A stretch of 64,000 nt of DNA from Xylophilus ampelinus (lineage in GTDB: Bacteria > Pseudomonadota > Gammaproteobacteria > Burkholderiales > Burkholderiaceae_C), in NCBI RefSeq assembly GCF_901875635.1, contig NZ_CABFMN010000033.1:1-64000 (forward strand), read 5' to 3'. This document shows, piece after piece, positions 51,364 to 60,451 of this stretch. Numbering within the stretch: the stretch's first letter is position 1; every line of letters begins with the position of its first letter. The notes beneath the pieces were generated by a model, which ran no database searches, was not told the origin of the DNA, and saw only the letters and a program-made list of their open reading frames with translations. The position numbers and the translations under genes were made by a program.

Positions 51364-52308
51364 TCAGGCCGGATGCGATTGCCATGCGAGCGTCGCTGCC
51401 GCGAGGTCTTCCAGCGCAGTGCCCACGGCCTTGAACACCGTGCGCTCGTGCGTGTCGTGCCGCCCGCTGCGTTCGCCACGGCACAGCTGCGACAGGGTGG
51501 CGTGCACCCCGTCCGGCGCGAGCAGGCCGGCCGCGATCGCATCGAGCAGGTCGCCGGCCTTGCTCAGGGCCTCGTCGGTGTCGATGCACACGCGCGCACC
51601 ACCGCCGAAACAGGCGGGGTCGGCCTCCTTCATCCGCGGCGTGAAGCTGCCGATCAGGTCCAGGTGCGAGCCCGGCGCAAGCCAGGCGCCGCAGGCGAGC
51701 GGCGCCGTCGCCAGCGTCGCGCAGCTCACGATGTCGGCCGTGCGCACGGCGGCCTCCAGGTCGGCGACGGCCTGTGCCGCCAGTCCCTCGGCCCGCCACT
51801 GCGCGGCCAGTTCTTGCGCGCCTTCGGGCCGGTGGTTCCACACCAGCACGCGGTCGATGCCGGGACGCACGCAGCGCATGGCGTCCGGCAGCAGGCGGGC
51901 GATGCGCCCGCAGCCCAGCACCAGCAGCACCCGCGCATCCGGTCGCGCCAGGAAGGACGCACCGAGTGCCGCCGCAGCGGCGGTGCGCCGCGCCGTGATC
52001 TCGTTGCCGTCCATCAGCGCCAGCGGCACGCCGGTGGTGGCGTCGTACAGCATGTAGCTCGCGTGCAGGCCGGGCAGGCCACGCGCGCCGTTGGCCGGAA
52101 AGATGTTGATCGTCTTGATGCCGAGGTATGCGTCGCTCCATGCCGGCATGACCAGGACCGTGCCGGCATGGGCCGTGCCCTGGCCGAGCGTGTGGACGTG
52201 CCGCGCCGGCACGGAGGTGCCGTGCGACGCGAAGGCTGCACGCAGCGCGGGGATGAGCGCATCGAAGGGCAGGGCGGTGCGCAGGACCGCGGCGTCGAAG
52301 GTCTGCAT
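51364..52308 (-). CDS. Ornithine cyclodeaminase / mu-crystallin family protein
   Basis: 314 aa from ATG 52308 (MQTFDAAVLRTALPFDALIP). Rossmann region VLLVLGCGRIARLLPDAMRC, substrate-side MPAWSDAYLGIKTINIFPAN, LMDGNEITARRTAAAAALGA and DLIGSFTPRMKEAD. Members are NAD(P)-dependent imine/ketimine reductases, alanine dehydrogenases or cyclodeaminases; substrate cannot be told. Opposite strand to the genes on both sides, separating bug from tctBA. Confidence 0.9.
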   Translation of the reverse strand: MQTFDAAVLRTALPFDALIPALRAAFASHGTSVPARHVHTLGQGTAHAGTVLVMPAWSDAYLGIKTINIFPANGARGLPGLHASYMLYDATTGVPLALMDGNEITARRTAAAAALGASFLARPDARVLLVLGCGRIARLLPDAMRCVRPGIDRVLVWNHRPEGAQELAAQWRAEGLAAQAVADLEAAVRTADIVSCATLATAPLACGAWLAPGSHLDLIGSFTPRMKEADPACFGGGARVCIDTDEALSKAGDLLDAIAAGLLAPDGVHATLSQLCRGERSGRHDTHERTVFKAVGTALEDLAAATLAWQSHPA

Positions 52309-52478
52309 GGACCCAGTATGGGGCGGCCGCACGCCCGTCCGTGCACGGGCCAGGCGCCGTGCTAGGGACAACCCCTACGTAGTACCCACGGCGCGCGGGT
52401 CAGACGGCGATCAGGGATGAAAGCTGACCATCACCGGACTTTCCATCGCGCGAGTCCTTGACCGGCCGCATTAATTTC

Positions 52479-52904
52479 ATGATCGACAGAAATCTGGCAC
52501 GAGGCGTCTTCGTCGTCCTGCTTGCCCTGCTCTTCGGGGTGCCCGCAGTCCTCCACTATCCGATCGGCAGCTTCGCCCGCGGCGGGCCTGGCCTGTTTCC
52601 CACGCTGGTGTCCTGCATCCTCGGCGTGATCGGGCTGTCGATGATCATCCGCTCGCGCTTCACCAAGCCGGAGCGGCTCGAAATCAACCTCAAGAACATC
52701 GGCATCATCATCGCCAGCCTGGTCGCCTTCGCGCTGGTCTCCGAGCACCTGAACATGATCGCCGGCATCGTGCTGATGGTCTTCATCGCCGCCTTGGCTG
52801 GCACCAACTACTCGTGGTGGCGCAACGTCAAGGTGTCGGCCATGCTGGTCCTGTTCGCCTTCGGCTTCCAGCGTCTGCTGGGCCTGAACCTTCCCCTGTA
52901 CTGA
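52479..52904 (+). CDS. tctB: Tripartite tricarboxylate transporter small membrane subunit TctB
   Basis: 141 aa, four hydrophobic segments (FVVLLALLFGVPAVLHYPIG, LVSCILGVIGLSMIIRS, IIIASLVAFALVSEHLNMIA, AMLVLFAFGFQRLLGL) with the TctB hallmark GxxxRxGPGxFP seen as FARGGPGLFPTLVS. ATG 52479 (MIDRNLARG) chosen over the upstream TTG. Followed by tctA after 10 bp. Confidence 0.92.
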   Translation: MIDRNLARGVFVVLLALLFGVPAVLHYPIGSFARGGPGLFPTLVSCILGVIGLSMIIRSRFTKPERLEINLKNIGIIIASLVAFALVSEHLNMIAGIVLMVFIAALAGTNYSWWRNVKVSAMLVLFAFGFQRLLGLNLPLY

Positions 52905-52914
52905 GGCCTTCGCC

Positions 52915-54444
52915 ATGGAAGCACTCCACAACCTGGCGTTCGGCTTCGAGCACGCGCTGACCATCCACAACCTGCTGTACTGCGCGCTCGGCTGCGCGGT
53001 CGGCACCTTTGTCGGCCTGCTGCCAGGCCTGGGGCCTCTGGCCACCATCAGCCTGCTGCTGCCGCTCACCTACTCGATGGACACCACCGGCGCGCTCATC
53101 ATGCTGGCCGGCATCTACTACGGGGCGCAGTACGGCGACAGCGTGTCGGCGATCACGATGAAGATCCCGCATGCGAGCAGCATCGTCGCCTGCATCGACG
53201 GCTATGCGATGACGCTCAAGGGGCAAGCCGGTCTGGCGCTGTTCACCGCGGGCTTTTCCAGCTTCATCGGCGGCACGGTCGCGATCGTGGTGCTGACCTT
53301 CCTCGCGCCTTCGCTGGGTGAGGTGGCCTTCCTCTTCGGTCCGGCCGACTACTGTGCGCTGATGCTGGTGGGCTTCGTCTGCGTGAGCTTCGTCACCACC
53401 GGCAGCCTGGTCAACGGTCTGGCGATGTGCATGGTCGGCATCCTGCTGGGCCAGATCGGCACCGACGTGAACAGCGGCATGCAGCGCTACACGATGGATC
53501 TGCCCTTCCTGGCTGACGGCGTGGGCCTGGTGAGCATCGCGCTGGGCTGCTTCGGCATCGCCGAGATCACCAAGAACCTCGACGCGCGCGAGGAGCGATC
53601 GCCCTTCAACGGCAAGATCAAGCTCATGCCGACGTGGCCCCAGTTCAAGCGCATCTGGCCCAGCGCGCTGCGCGGCAGCCTGATCGGCTCGTTCCTGGGC
53701 ATCCTTCCCGGCGGCGGCCCGGCCATCGCACAGTTCGCGGCCTATGCGGCGGACAAGAAGATGAGCAAGTACAAGCACGAGATCGGCACCGGCTGCATCG
53801 AGGGCGTGGCCGGCCAGGCCGCGGCGGACGAGGCCGCCTCGCGCACCAGCTTCATCCCGCTGATGAGCATCGGTATCCCCGAGAACCCGGTGATGGCGCT
53901 GATGATGGCCGCCTTCATCATCAAGGGCATCCAGCCCGGCCCGAACATGATCGCCGGCCACCCCGAACTCTTCTGGGGCCTGGTGGCCAGCATGTGGATC
54001 GGCGGCTGCTTCCTGCTGGTGCTGAACGTGCCGCTGGTGCGCTATCTGCTGTCGATCTTCAAGATCCCGTACAACGTGCTGTTCCCGGCGATCCTGTTCT
54101 TCTGCTGCATCGGCACCTACAGCGTGAACAACAGCATCGACGACGTCTACATCACGGCGGTGTTCGGCATCCTGGGCTTCGCGTTCATGCGCCTGAAGCT
54201 CGATGCGGCGCCGCTGATGCTGGGCTTCATCCTGGGACCGATGCTGGAGGAGAACTTCCGCCGGGCGTTGCTGATCAGCCGCGGCAGCTTCGGGGTGTTC
54301 GTCTCAAGGCCGATCAGCGCCACCTTGCTGGGGCTCATCGGTGCGTTCATCGCCTGGCAGGTCATCGCGTTCACGCTGGCGGCACGCAAGCGCCGCAACC
54401 TGCCGGCGGCCGACGAGGCCACGCCTGCACTCGAGGCGCACTGA
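52915..54444 (+). CDS. tctA: Tripartite tricarboxylate transporter large membrane subunit TctA
   Basis: 509 aa polytopic permease with about 12 helices. TctA signatures: CALGCAVGTFVGLLPGLGPL, YYGAQYGDSVSAITMKIPHA, then LGILPGGGPAIAQFAAYAAD and GVAGQAAADEAASRTSFIPL with the ESANNA-like segment changed to DEAASR, and GIPENPVMALMMAAFIIKGI. Works with TctB and a Bug receptor; three or more orphan Bug genes in this window could share it. Ends before an intrinsic terminator. Confidence 0.95.
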   Translation: MEALHNLAFGFEHALTIHNLLYCALGCAVGTFVGLLPGLGPLATISLLLPLTYSMDTTGALIMLAGIYYGAQYGDSVSAITMKIPHASSIVACIDGYAMTLKGQAGLALFTAGFSSFIGGTVAIVVLTFLAPSLGEVAFLFGPADYCALMLVGFVCVSFVTTGSLVNGLAMCMVGILLGQIGTDVNSGMQRYTMDLPFLADGVGLVSIALGCFGIAEITKNLDAREERSPFNGKIKLMPTWPQFKRIWPSALRGSLIGSFLGILPGGGPAIAQFAAYAADKKMSKYKHEIGTGCIEGVAGQAAADEAASRTSFIPLMSIGIPENPVMALMMAAFIIKGIQPGPNMIAGHPELFWGLVASMWIGGCFLLVLNVPLVRYLLSIFKIPYNVLFPAILFFCCIGTYSVNNSIDDVYITAVFGILGFAFMRLKLDAAPLMLGFILGPMLEENFRRALLISRGSFGVFVSRPISATLLGLIGAFIAWQVIAFTLAARKRRNLPAADEATPALEAH

Positions 54445-54468
54445 GCTCGACACGCCTGTGCAACGACG

Positions 54469-54502
54469 AAGGGCCGGGACGCATGGCGTTCCGGCCCTTT
54501 TC
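54469..54502. terminator. Intrinsic terminator after tctA
   Basis: AAGGGCCGGGACGC (54469-54482) pairs with GCGTTCCGGCCCTT (54486-54499), loop of 3 (ATG), followed by TTTTC. Strong; serves the plus-strand tctBA and, with the A-rich left side, could also stop the opposing gene. Confidence 0.88.
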
Positions 54503-54519
54503 GCTGTTCGCGCGGGTAC

Positions 54520-55125
54520 TCAGCGCACCAGGGCCTCGTAGGCAGCCCGTGTGTGCGGCGACACCGAGTCCAGCACTTGCTGGTAGGGCGTCCGGTGGCG
54601 GGAGAGCAGGCGCGCCGACGCCACCGTCTTCGAGCGACAGAACCAGTGGCAGGTGTGCTGCATCAGGTACAGCTCGGCGGTCATCATGTACGCCTTGGAC
54701 TTGGGCGGGAGGTCCAGTGCGTTGTTGGCGCTCGCCTCGATGCCGCGCGCGTGCACGGCGAACACCTTGCGTGCGTCGAACAGGCGGTGGCCCGGCAGCA
54801 GCGGCTGCGCATAGGGGATGGCAAATGGCAGCTTGCTCACCTGTGCCAGCGGGGCCTCGATCTTCGAGAAGTCGGCCACGAAGCTGTTGAACTGGTTCGC
54901 CAGCGCTTGCTCGGTGCCCTGCAGCACGCCCCAGACCTGCTCGCGCCGTTCGGCGTCCTTCTCGTCCAGGCAGCGCAGGTAGCCTTCGGTGAGGTTTTCC
55001 ATGAGCTGCTCGATCTGGTACTTGCCCAGCGCGCTGCCGAGCAACGCGATGCGCCGCTGTTGCTCGCGGTTCTTGAGGATGTAGGCACCGAGGATGGCGA
55101 AGGCCATCAGGGCAAGGAATTCCAT
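54520..55125 (-). CDS. Hypothetical protein with N-terminal membrane anchor
   Basis: 201 aa. An N-terminal hydrophobic helix (MEFLALMAFAILGAYILKNR) is followed by a soluble, helical domain: EQLMENLTEGYLRCLDEKDA, RREQVWGVLQGTEQALANQF, AYMMTAELYLMQHTCHWFCR. Probably cytoplasmic domain anchored to the inner membrane. No family recognised. Convergent with tctA, divergent from the ATPase gene. Confidence 0.75.
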   Translation of the reverse strand: MEFLALMAFAILGAYILKNREQQRRIALLGSALGKYQIEQLMENLTEGYLRCLDEKDAERREQVWGVLQGTEQALANQFNSFVADFSKIEAPLAQVSKLPFAIPYAQPLLPGHRLFDARKVFAVHARGIEASANNALDLPPKSKAYMMTAELYLMQHTCHWFCRSKTVASARLLSRHRTPYQQVLDSVSPHTRAAYEALVR

Positions 55126-55377
55126 GGACGGGTCGGCCGAGGGGGCAAGGCCTTCAGTGTAGGCAGGCGCCGGCGCCCGTCAGGCGGTTTGGCACTTTCG
55201 TATCCATTGCGCGCGGCGCGCATGCGGCGCCAGGGCCGCATTGCGTTGTTGTCCTGCAATCCCCGCGGCCATCGGTGCGCATAGTGGGTCCGCCATTGAT
55301 ACAGTGCCGAGCAAAGGGAGTTCTGCGCGCGCCATGCGCGCCCGTCGAGCGGGCACGTCCCGCCACCGTTTTTTGCC

Positions 55378-57882
55378 ATGCCGACTCCTTCGTCGCCCGA
55401 CTGGACCCTCGAGGCCGTCACCCCTCCTGCCGGCGCATCGTCCGCGGCCTTCGAGTGGCCCAGGCCGCCCGGGGGGCTGTACCCCCCTGCGCGGCCGCTG
55501 CGCGAAGCCCTGGCGTGCGAGATCATCGGCCTCAATGGGACGCGCGTCGAAGGCCGCATCAGCGCCTTCGACCCTGCCGCGGCGACGGTCGACGTGCAAT
55601 TGCAGCGCGGGCGCAACGCGCTGACCCTGCGCTTCGACCAGTTCCGTGCCCTCACGCTGGTCGAGCGGGTCGAGCCGCTGGCCCCGCCTTCCTTCGTCTC
55701 GCCCGAAGGCGAGCGGCTCATGCCCGGCAGTGCCAAGGTCCGGGTCAGGCTCGGCAAGGCGGCGGTGCTGAACTGCCGCACCGTCGGGCAGGTGGAGACG
55801 GCCTACGGCCTGTTCCTGTTCCCCACCGTGGGCGATGCCGGCGCGGTGCATTGCACTTTCGTCCCGAGGGTGGCCTACGACCACGTCGAGCGCGAAACGC
55901 TGGCACCGGAGCCCGGCATGGAGCCTGCCGCCGACGGGGCGGGCGACGACGCGTCGGCGGCGGCGTCGAGCCCGGCAGGCGGCATCGACGCACCACGGCT
56001 GTCGCAGACGGTGCTCACGCGCGAGGCCCTGGTGGACGCGCTGGACTTCCAGGCGCGCATGCCCATCGTGCGCATCGGCGAGGCGCTGCAGGCGCTCGGC
56101 ATGGTCAGCGCGCAGGAGCTCGAGGACGCGCTCGTGCAGCAGCGCGAGGAAGGCGGCATGCCCCTGGGCGAGGTGCTGGTGCGCCGCGGTGTGGTTTCGC
56201 GCGCCGACCTGCAAACGGCATTGACCCGCAAGATGGGCTATCCGCTGGTCGATCTCGAGCGCTACGAACCCGAGGCAGAGGCATTGCGCAAGCTGAGCTA
56301 CTCGGCGGCGCAGCGCCTGCAGGTCATGCCGCTGGCCATCGTCGACGGGCGGCTGGTCGTGGCCCTGGACGACCCGGCCAACCGGCGCACGGCGCTGGAC
56401 GAGGTCGAGTTCAGTGCGCAGATGAAGCTCGCGCCGGTGCTGGGCCAATGCCGCGACCTCGATCGCGTGCTGCACCAGGCCTACGACAAGATCGGGGCAG
56501 CGGGCGACGGCCGCGGTGGCGCGGCGCTGGCGCCGATCGATTTCGATCCGGGCGACACCAGCGCACTGTTGCAGACGCTGGAGAAAGAAGGCCAGCAGGA
56601 GCGCGACGGGGCCGAGGACGCGCAGATCGAGCAGTCCGACAACTCGCTCGTGCGCATGATCAACCGCATGGTGGTCGAGGCGCATGCCGAGGGCGTGTCG
56701 GACATCCACATCGAAAGCTACCCGGGGCGCGAGAAGATCCGCATCCGCTTCCGCAAGGACGGCATCCTGCGCACCTACCTGGAGCTGCCGTCCAACTACC
56801 GCAACGCCATGATCGCGCGCATCAAGATCATGGCGGAGCTGGACATCAGCGAGCGGCGCAAGCCCCAAGACGGGAAAATCAACTTCGCACGCTTCTCGCC
56901 GCAGCATCGCATCGAGCTGCGCGTGGCCTCGATTCCCACCAACAACGGGCTCGAGGACGTGGTGATGCGCATCCTGGCCTCGGCGCGGCCGCTGCCGCTG
57001 GATCGGCTGGGCCTGACGCCCGCCAATTTCGAGCGGCTGCGCGGCGCGATCGAAAGGCCTTACGGCATGGTGCTGTGCGTGGGGCCGACCGGTTCGGGCA
57101 AGACCACCACGCTGCATTCGGCGCTGAGCCACCTGAATACGCCCGAGCGCAAGATCTGGACGGCCGAAGACCCGATCGAGATCACCCAGTCGGGCCTGCG
57201 CCAGGTGCAGGTCAACCCGCGCATCGAGTGGACCTTCGCCAAGGCGTTGCGCTCCTTCCTGCGCGCCGACCCGGATGTGGTGATGGTCGGCGAGATCCGC
57301 GATGAGGAGACGGCCAAGGTCGCCATCGAGGCGTCGCTGACGGGCCACCTGGTGATGTCGACGCTGCACACCAACAGCGCGCCGGAGACGGTGACACGGC
57401 TGCTGGACATGGGCATGGACCCGTTCAACTTCGCTGACTCGCTGCTGGCCGTGCTGGCGCAGCGCCTGGTGCGGCGCCTGTGTCCCGACTGCCTGACCCG
57501 GCGCCCGGCCACCGACGAGGAGATCACCGAACTGCTGGACGACTACGTGCACGCCTATCCGGCCCAGGACGCACCCGAATCGCGCGAGGACGTGCTTGCG
57601 CGCTGGTCGGGCCGGCATGCACAGGACGGCCGGCTGCAGATGCATGCGAGCCCCGGCTGCGCCGCCTGCGCCGACACCGGCTTCCGCGGCCGCGTGGGCC
57701 TGCACGAACTGATGCTCGTCTCACGCGAGCTGCGCCACCTGATCCAGACCGGGTCGCGCGCCGAAGTCCTTCAGACCACGGCCCTGCGCGAGGGCATGCG
57801 TACCCTGCGGCAGGACGGCATCGAGAAGGTGCTTGCGGGTCAGACGACGATCGAGGAGGTGCGCGCCACAAGCAATGTGTGA
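55378..57882 (+). CDS. PilB/GspE-type secretion ATPase with MshEN-like c-di-GMP-binding module
   Basis: 834 aa, longer than PilB (about 570). Residues 40-190 form two beta-rich segments of unknown role (EIIGLNGTRVEGRISAFDP, ALTLRFDQFRALTLVERVEP). Residues about 228-285 have MshEN repeats VRIGEALQALGMVSAQELED and MPLGEVLVRRGVVSRADLQT, the family that binds c-di-GMP. The ATPase domain has Walker A GPTGSGKTTTLH (568-579), Asp box EDPIEITQSGLRQ, Walker B/His box MVGEIRDEETAKVAIEASLT and a C-terminal zinc pair CPDC/CAAC. Powers a type IV pilus-like or type II system; no pilin or platform gene adjacent. Flanked by GGDEF and EAL genes. Confidence 0.9.
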   Translation: MPTPSSPDWTLEAVTPPAGASSAAFEWPRPPGGLYPPARPLREALACEIIGLNGTRVEGRISAFDPAAATVDVQLQRGRNALTLRFDQFRALTLVERVEPLAPPSFVSPEGERLMPGSAKVRVRLGKAAVLNCRTVGQVETAYGLFLFPTVGDAGAVHCTFVPRVAYDHVERETLAPEPGMEPAADGAGDDASAAASSPAGGIDAPRLSQTVLTREALVDALDFQARMPIVRIGEALQALGMVSAQELEDALVQQREEGGMPLGEVLVRRGVVSRADLQTALTRKMGYPLVDLERYEPEAEALRKLSYSAAQRLQVMPLAIVDGRLVVALDDPANRRTALDEVEFSAQMKLAPVLGQCRDLDRVLHQAYDKIGAAGDGRGGAALAPIDFDPGDTSALLQTLEKEGQQERDGAEDAQIEQSDNSLVRMINRMVVEAHAEGVSDIHIESYPGREKIRIRFRKDGILRTYLELPSNYRNAMIARIKIMAELDISERRKPQDGKINFARFSPQHRIELRVASIPTNNGLEDVVMRILASARPLPLDRLGLTPANFERLRGAIERPYGMVLCVGPTGSGKTTTLHSALSHLNTPERKIWTAEDPIEITQSGLRQVQVNPRIEWTFAKALRSFLRADPDVVMVGEIRDEETAKVAIEASLTGHLVMSTLHTNSAPETVTRLLDMGMDPFNFADSLLAVLAQRLVRRLCPDCLTRRPATDEEITELLDDYVHAYPAQDAPESREDVLARWSGRHAQDGRLQMHASPGCAACADTGFRGRVGLHELMLVSRELRHLIQTGSRAEVLQTTALREGMRTLRQDGIEKVLAGQTTIEEVRATSNV

Positions 57883-57892
57883 GCGCGTCTTC

Positions 57893-58720
57893 TCAAGCGG
57901 CGGCTGCGGGGCGCCGCACCCACTGCGGCGCCGCTTCATAGCGGCGCAGCCAGGGCAGGAAGTCGGTCGGCAGCAGAGGCGGCGCGATCGCGAAGCCCTG
58001 CCCGAGTGTGCAGCCGAGCGCGATCAGGCAGTCGCCCTGCACCTGTGATTCCACGCCTTCCGCCACCACGGCCAGGCGCAGTTCCTTCGCCAGCGCGACG
58101 AGGTGGCGCACGATCGCGGTGTCCGCGGCGCGGTGCGGCAGCCCGGCGATGAAGGCGCGGTCGAGCTTGAGCGAGGACACCGGCAGGCGGCGCAGCCAGG
58201 CCAGTGAACTGTGCCCGGCACCGAAATCGTCCAGCGCCACGCCGACGCCTGCTTGCTGGCACGCCTCGATGCGCTGCACCATAAGCGCGAAATCCTCGAT
58301 GAGGCTGGATTCGAGCAACTCGAGTTCGAGCCTGGCCGAGGGCATGCTCGCCAGGGCCTGCTGATGCGCGTCGAACCGTGCCGGCCACCTGGCATCGAGC
58401 AACTGGGCTGCGCCGACGTTGACGCCGACCTGAAGGCCATGCCCCTGGGTATGCCATCCGGTTGCGCATCGCAGCGCCTCGCCCAGGGCCCAGTCTGCAA
58501 GGGCCAGGCCGGCGTCCGCGTCGCCGTCCAGCGAGCCCAGAAAATCCTCCGGCTGCAAGAGGCCGTGCCGGGGGTGCTGCCAGCGGCACAGGGCTTCGGC
58601 GCCGACCACCCGGCCGCGGCAGAGGTCGACCTGCGGCTGGAACAGCAGGAACAGCTCGCCACGGCCCAGCGCCTGTACCAGTTCGCCCCGCAGGTCGACA
58701 CAGGCGCGGGCGCCGCTCAT
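57893..58720 (-). CDS. EAL domain cyclic-di-GMP phosphodiesterase
   Basis: 275 aa, an EAL domain alone with no sensor. E42-A43-L44 in GAEALCRWQHPRHGLLQPED, Glu in LELELLESSLIED, metal-binding DD in VALDDFGAGHSSLAW, Lys in SSLKLDRAFIAG and Glu in VVAEGVESQVQGD are all present, so it is likely active although NVSxxQ has drifted to NVGAAQLL. Its ATG (58720) overlaps the stop of the diguanylate cyclase gene by ATGA, so both are made from one message: opposite activities in one operon. Confidence 0.9.
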   Translation of the reverse strand: MSGARACVDLRGELVQALGRGELFLLFQPQVDLCRGRVVGAEALCRWQHPRHGLLQPEDFLGSLDGDADAGLALADWALGEALRCATGWHTQGHGLQVGVNVGAAQLLDARWPARFDAHQQALASMPSARLELELLESSLIEDFALMVQRIEACQQAGVGVALDDFGAGHSSLAWLRRLPVSSLKLDRAFIAGLPHRAADTAIVRHLVALAKELRLAVVAEGVESQVQGDCLIALGCTLGQGFAIAPPLLPTDFLPWLRRYEAAPQWVRRPAAAA

Positions 58721-60177
58721 GAGGCCCCGCGCGAGTGGGCGGGCAGGTCGTAGTGCCGCGCCTTGTCAATGTACATGGCACGGTCGGCACGCTGCAGCGC
58801 GGCCTCGAGCGATTCGCCGGCGAGGCAGGTGGCCGCACCGACGGCGAAGCTCAGATGGTGCCCGCTCGTGCCGACGTAGAACTGGTTGTTCATGTCGAGC
58901 AGCGACTGCAGGCGCTCGCGCACCGCGGCGGCGCCGCGCTCCTCGGTGCCGGGCAGCAGCACGGCGAATTCGTCCCCGCCCACGCGGGCCGCGCACGCCG
59001 GGGCGTCGACCACCTTCGAAAGCACCTCGCCGGCACGGCGCAGCAGCGCGTCACCGGCCGCATGGCCGACTTCGTCGTTCACCCGCTTCAGCCCGTTCAT
59101 GTCGATGGCCAGCACCGACACCGGCCACGGGCCCTTGCGCGCAAGGCGCTTGATCTCTTCGGAGTAATAGGTGCGGTTGCGCAGCTGGGTCAGCACGTCG
59201 TGCGTGCCCAGGTACTCCAGATAGGCCTCGGCCCGCTTGCGCGCCGTGATGTCGACCAGGGATACCAGCACGAGGTCCCACTCCTCGAGGTGGTCCTGGA
59301 GCACGGCGAACTGCATGTAGATGTGGATCGGCTCGCCGCCCAGGCTGTAGTTGAGGACCTCGCGCTGCTGCAGCGTCTTGCCGTCCCACAGGTCGCGCAG
59401 CTGTTCGGCGAAGGAGTCTTCCATCTCGTCGCGGAAGATGTGCGGCAGGTTGCGCAGGAGGTGCTGCTTGTCGGTGGCACCGAACATCCGCAGCGTCTCC
59501 TCGTTCACGTCCAGCACGCGGATCTCCTGCATGCATCGGTTCACGAATTCAGGGTGTACCTTGAGGAAGGTGCCGAAGTCCTGGATGCCCTGCGCGCGCA
59601 CGCCGGTCAGCAGCTGCTTGATGGCGCTGAAGTCCTCCACCCAGAGCGACACGGGCGAGCGCTCGAAGAGTCCGCGCGCATAGCTGGCGTTGGCGTCGCG
59701 TGCGGCCTCGGCCCGCACGCGCTCGGAGATGTCGTCCAGCGAGACCAGCACGCGGTCCCAGCGCGCCTCGTGCCCGGGCAGCACGCGGATGCGAACGTGC
59801 ACGTCCAGGCGCCGGCCGTCGAGCGAGTAGTTGACCGACTGGTTGTCGAAGTCCAGGTTGCCTTGCCACAGTTGGGTGAGTTCGTACAGCACCGGCTCGG
59901 CCATTTCGCCCCGGAACACCTCGCCGAGCCGCTGAACCAGCTCTTCCTGGCTCGCCGCGCCCAGCAGCCGCAGGGTCTGGCGGTTGACCTGCACCACCTT
60001 GAGCTGGGCCATGCACTGCGCGACGCGGTCGGGGTCGGCCTCCAGGTGGGCACGGATGTCGTCCACGCCCTCGGCGCGCCAGTGATCGAACAGGGCCTTC
60101 AGTCCGCTCCAGTCCTCGAGCCACAGCGAAACGGGCGCGAGGTCGAACATGGAGCTGTGGTCGTCGGAGGGCGGCAT
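58717..60177 (-). CDS. Diguanylate cyclase with two tandem PAS-like domains
   Basis: 486 aa from ATG 60177 (MPPSDDHSSMFDLAPVSLWL). Two PAS-type modules that open with nearly the same sentence: APVSLWLEDWSGLKALFDHW (about residues 13-32) and SPVSLWVEDFSAIKQLLTGV (about 178-197), each followed by QVNRQTLRLLGA / DVNEETLRMFGA and an LVSLDDISER/LVSLVDITAR exit helix. GGDEF at residues about 398-402 (RVGGDEFAVLLPG), catalytically complete; no RxxD I-site seen. No membrane segment, so a cytoplasmic sensor. Translationally coupled to the EAL gene. Confidence 0.93.
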   Translation of the reverse strand: MPPSDDHSSMFDLAPVSLWLEDWSGLKALFDHWRAEGVDDIRAHLEADPDRVAQCMAQLKVVQVNRQTLRLLGAASQEELVQRLGEVFRGEMAEPVLYELTQLWQGNLDFDNQSVNYSLDGRRLDVHVRIRVLPGHEARWDRVLVSLDDISERVRAEAARDANASYARGLFERSPVSLWVEDFSAIKQLLTGVRAQGIQDFGTFLKVHPEFVNRCMQEIRVLDVNEETLRMFGATDKQHLLRNLPHIFRDEMEDSFAEQLRDLWDGKTLQQREVLNYSLGGEPIHIYMQFAVLQDHLEEWDLVLVSLVDITARKRAEAYLEYLGTHDVLTQLRNRTYYSEEIKRLARKGPWPVSVLAIDMNGLKRVNDEVGHAAGDALLRRAGEVLSKVVDAPACAARVGGDEFAVLLPGTEERGAAAVRERLQSLLDMNNQFYVGTSGHHLSFAVGAATCLAGESLEAALQRADRAMYIDKARHYDLPAHSRGAS

Positions 60178-60451
60178 GGCGGAAGCGTACGGGCATTGCG
60201 GACGCGTTTTCTTCGCCGCGCGGCTTGCCGGCCTGCGGCCGGTCATGACTCCCCTACACCGCAAGTATGCTAGCAGCGCGCCGCGCCTCTTGGCGCTTGC
60301 GGCAGCAACTGCTTGCCGTGCGCCATCGGCATGAATACTTTCAGTTGATGTTGGACCCATGCATCGTCCGCGGTCTTGGCATGGGCAGTTGCCGCGACAA
60401 TTGCCACCGCCGGCACGCGGTGTGCCGTCACCAGAAAGTGCCACCAGGCCC

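Noticed and set aside
55180..57705. 841-aa minus-strand frame opposite the secretion ATPase
   Set aside because: Shadow frame of the ATPase gene, no recognisable domain.
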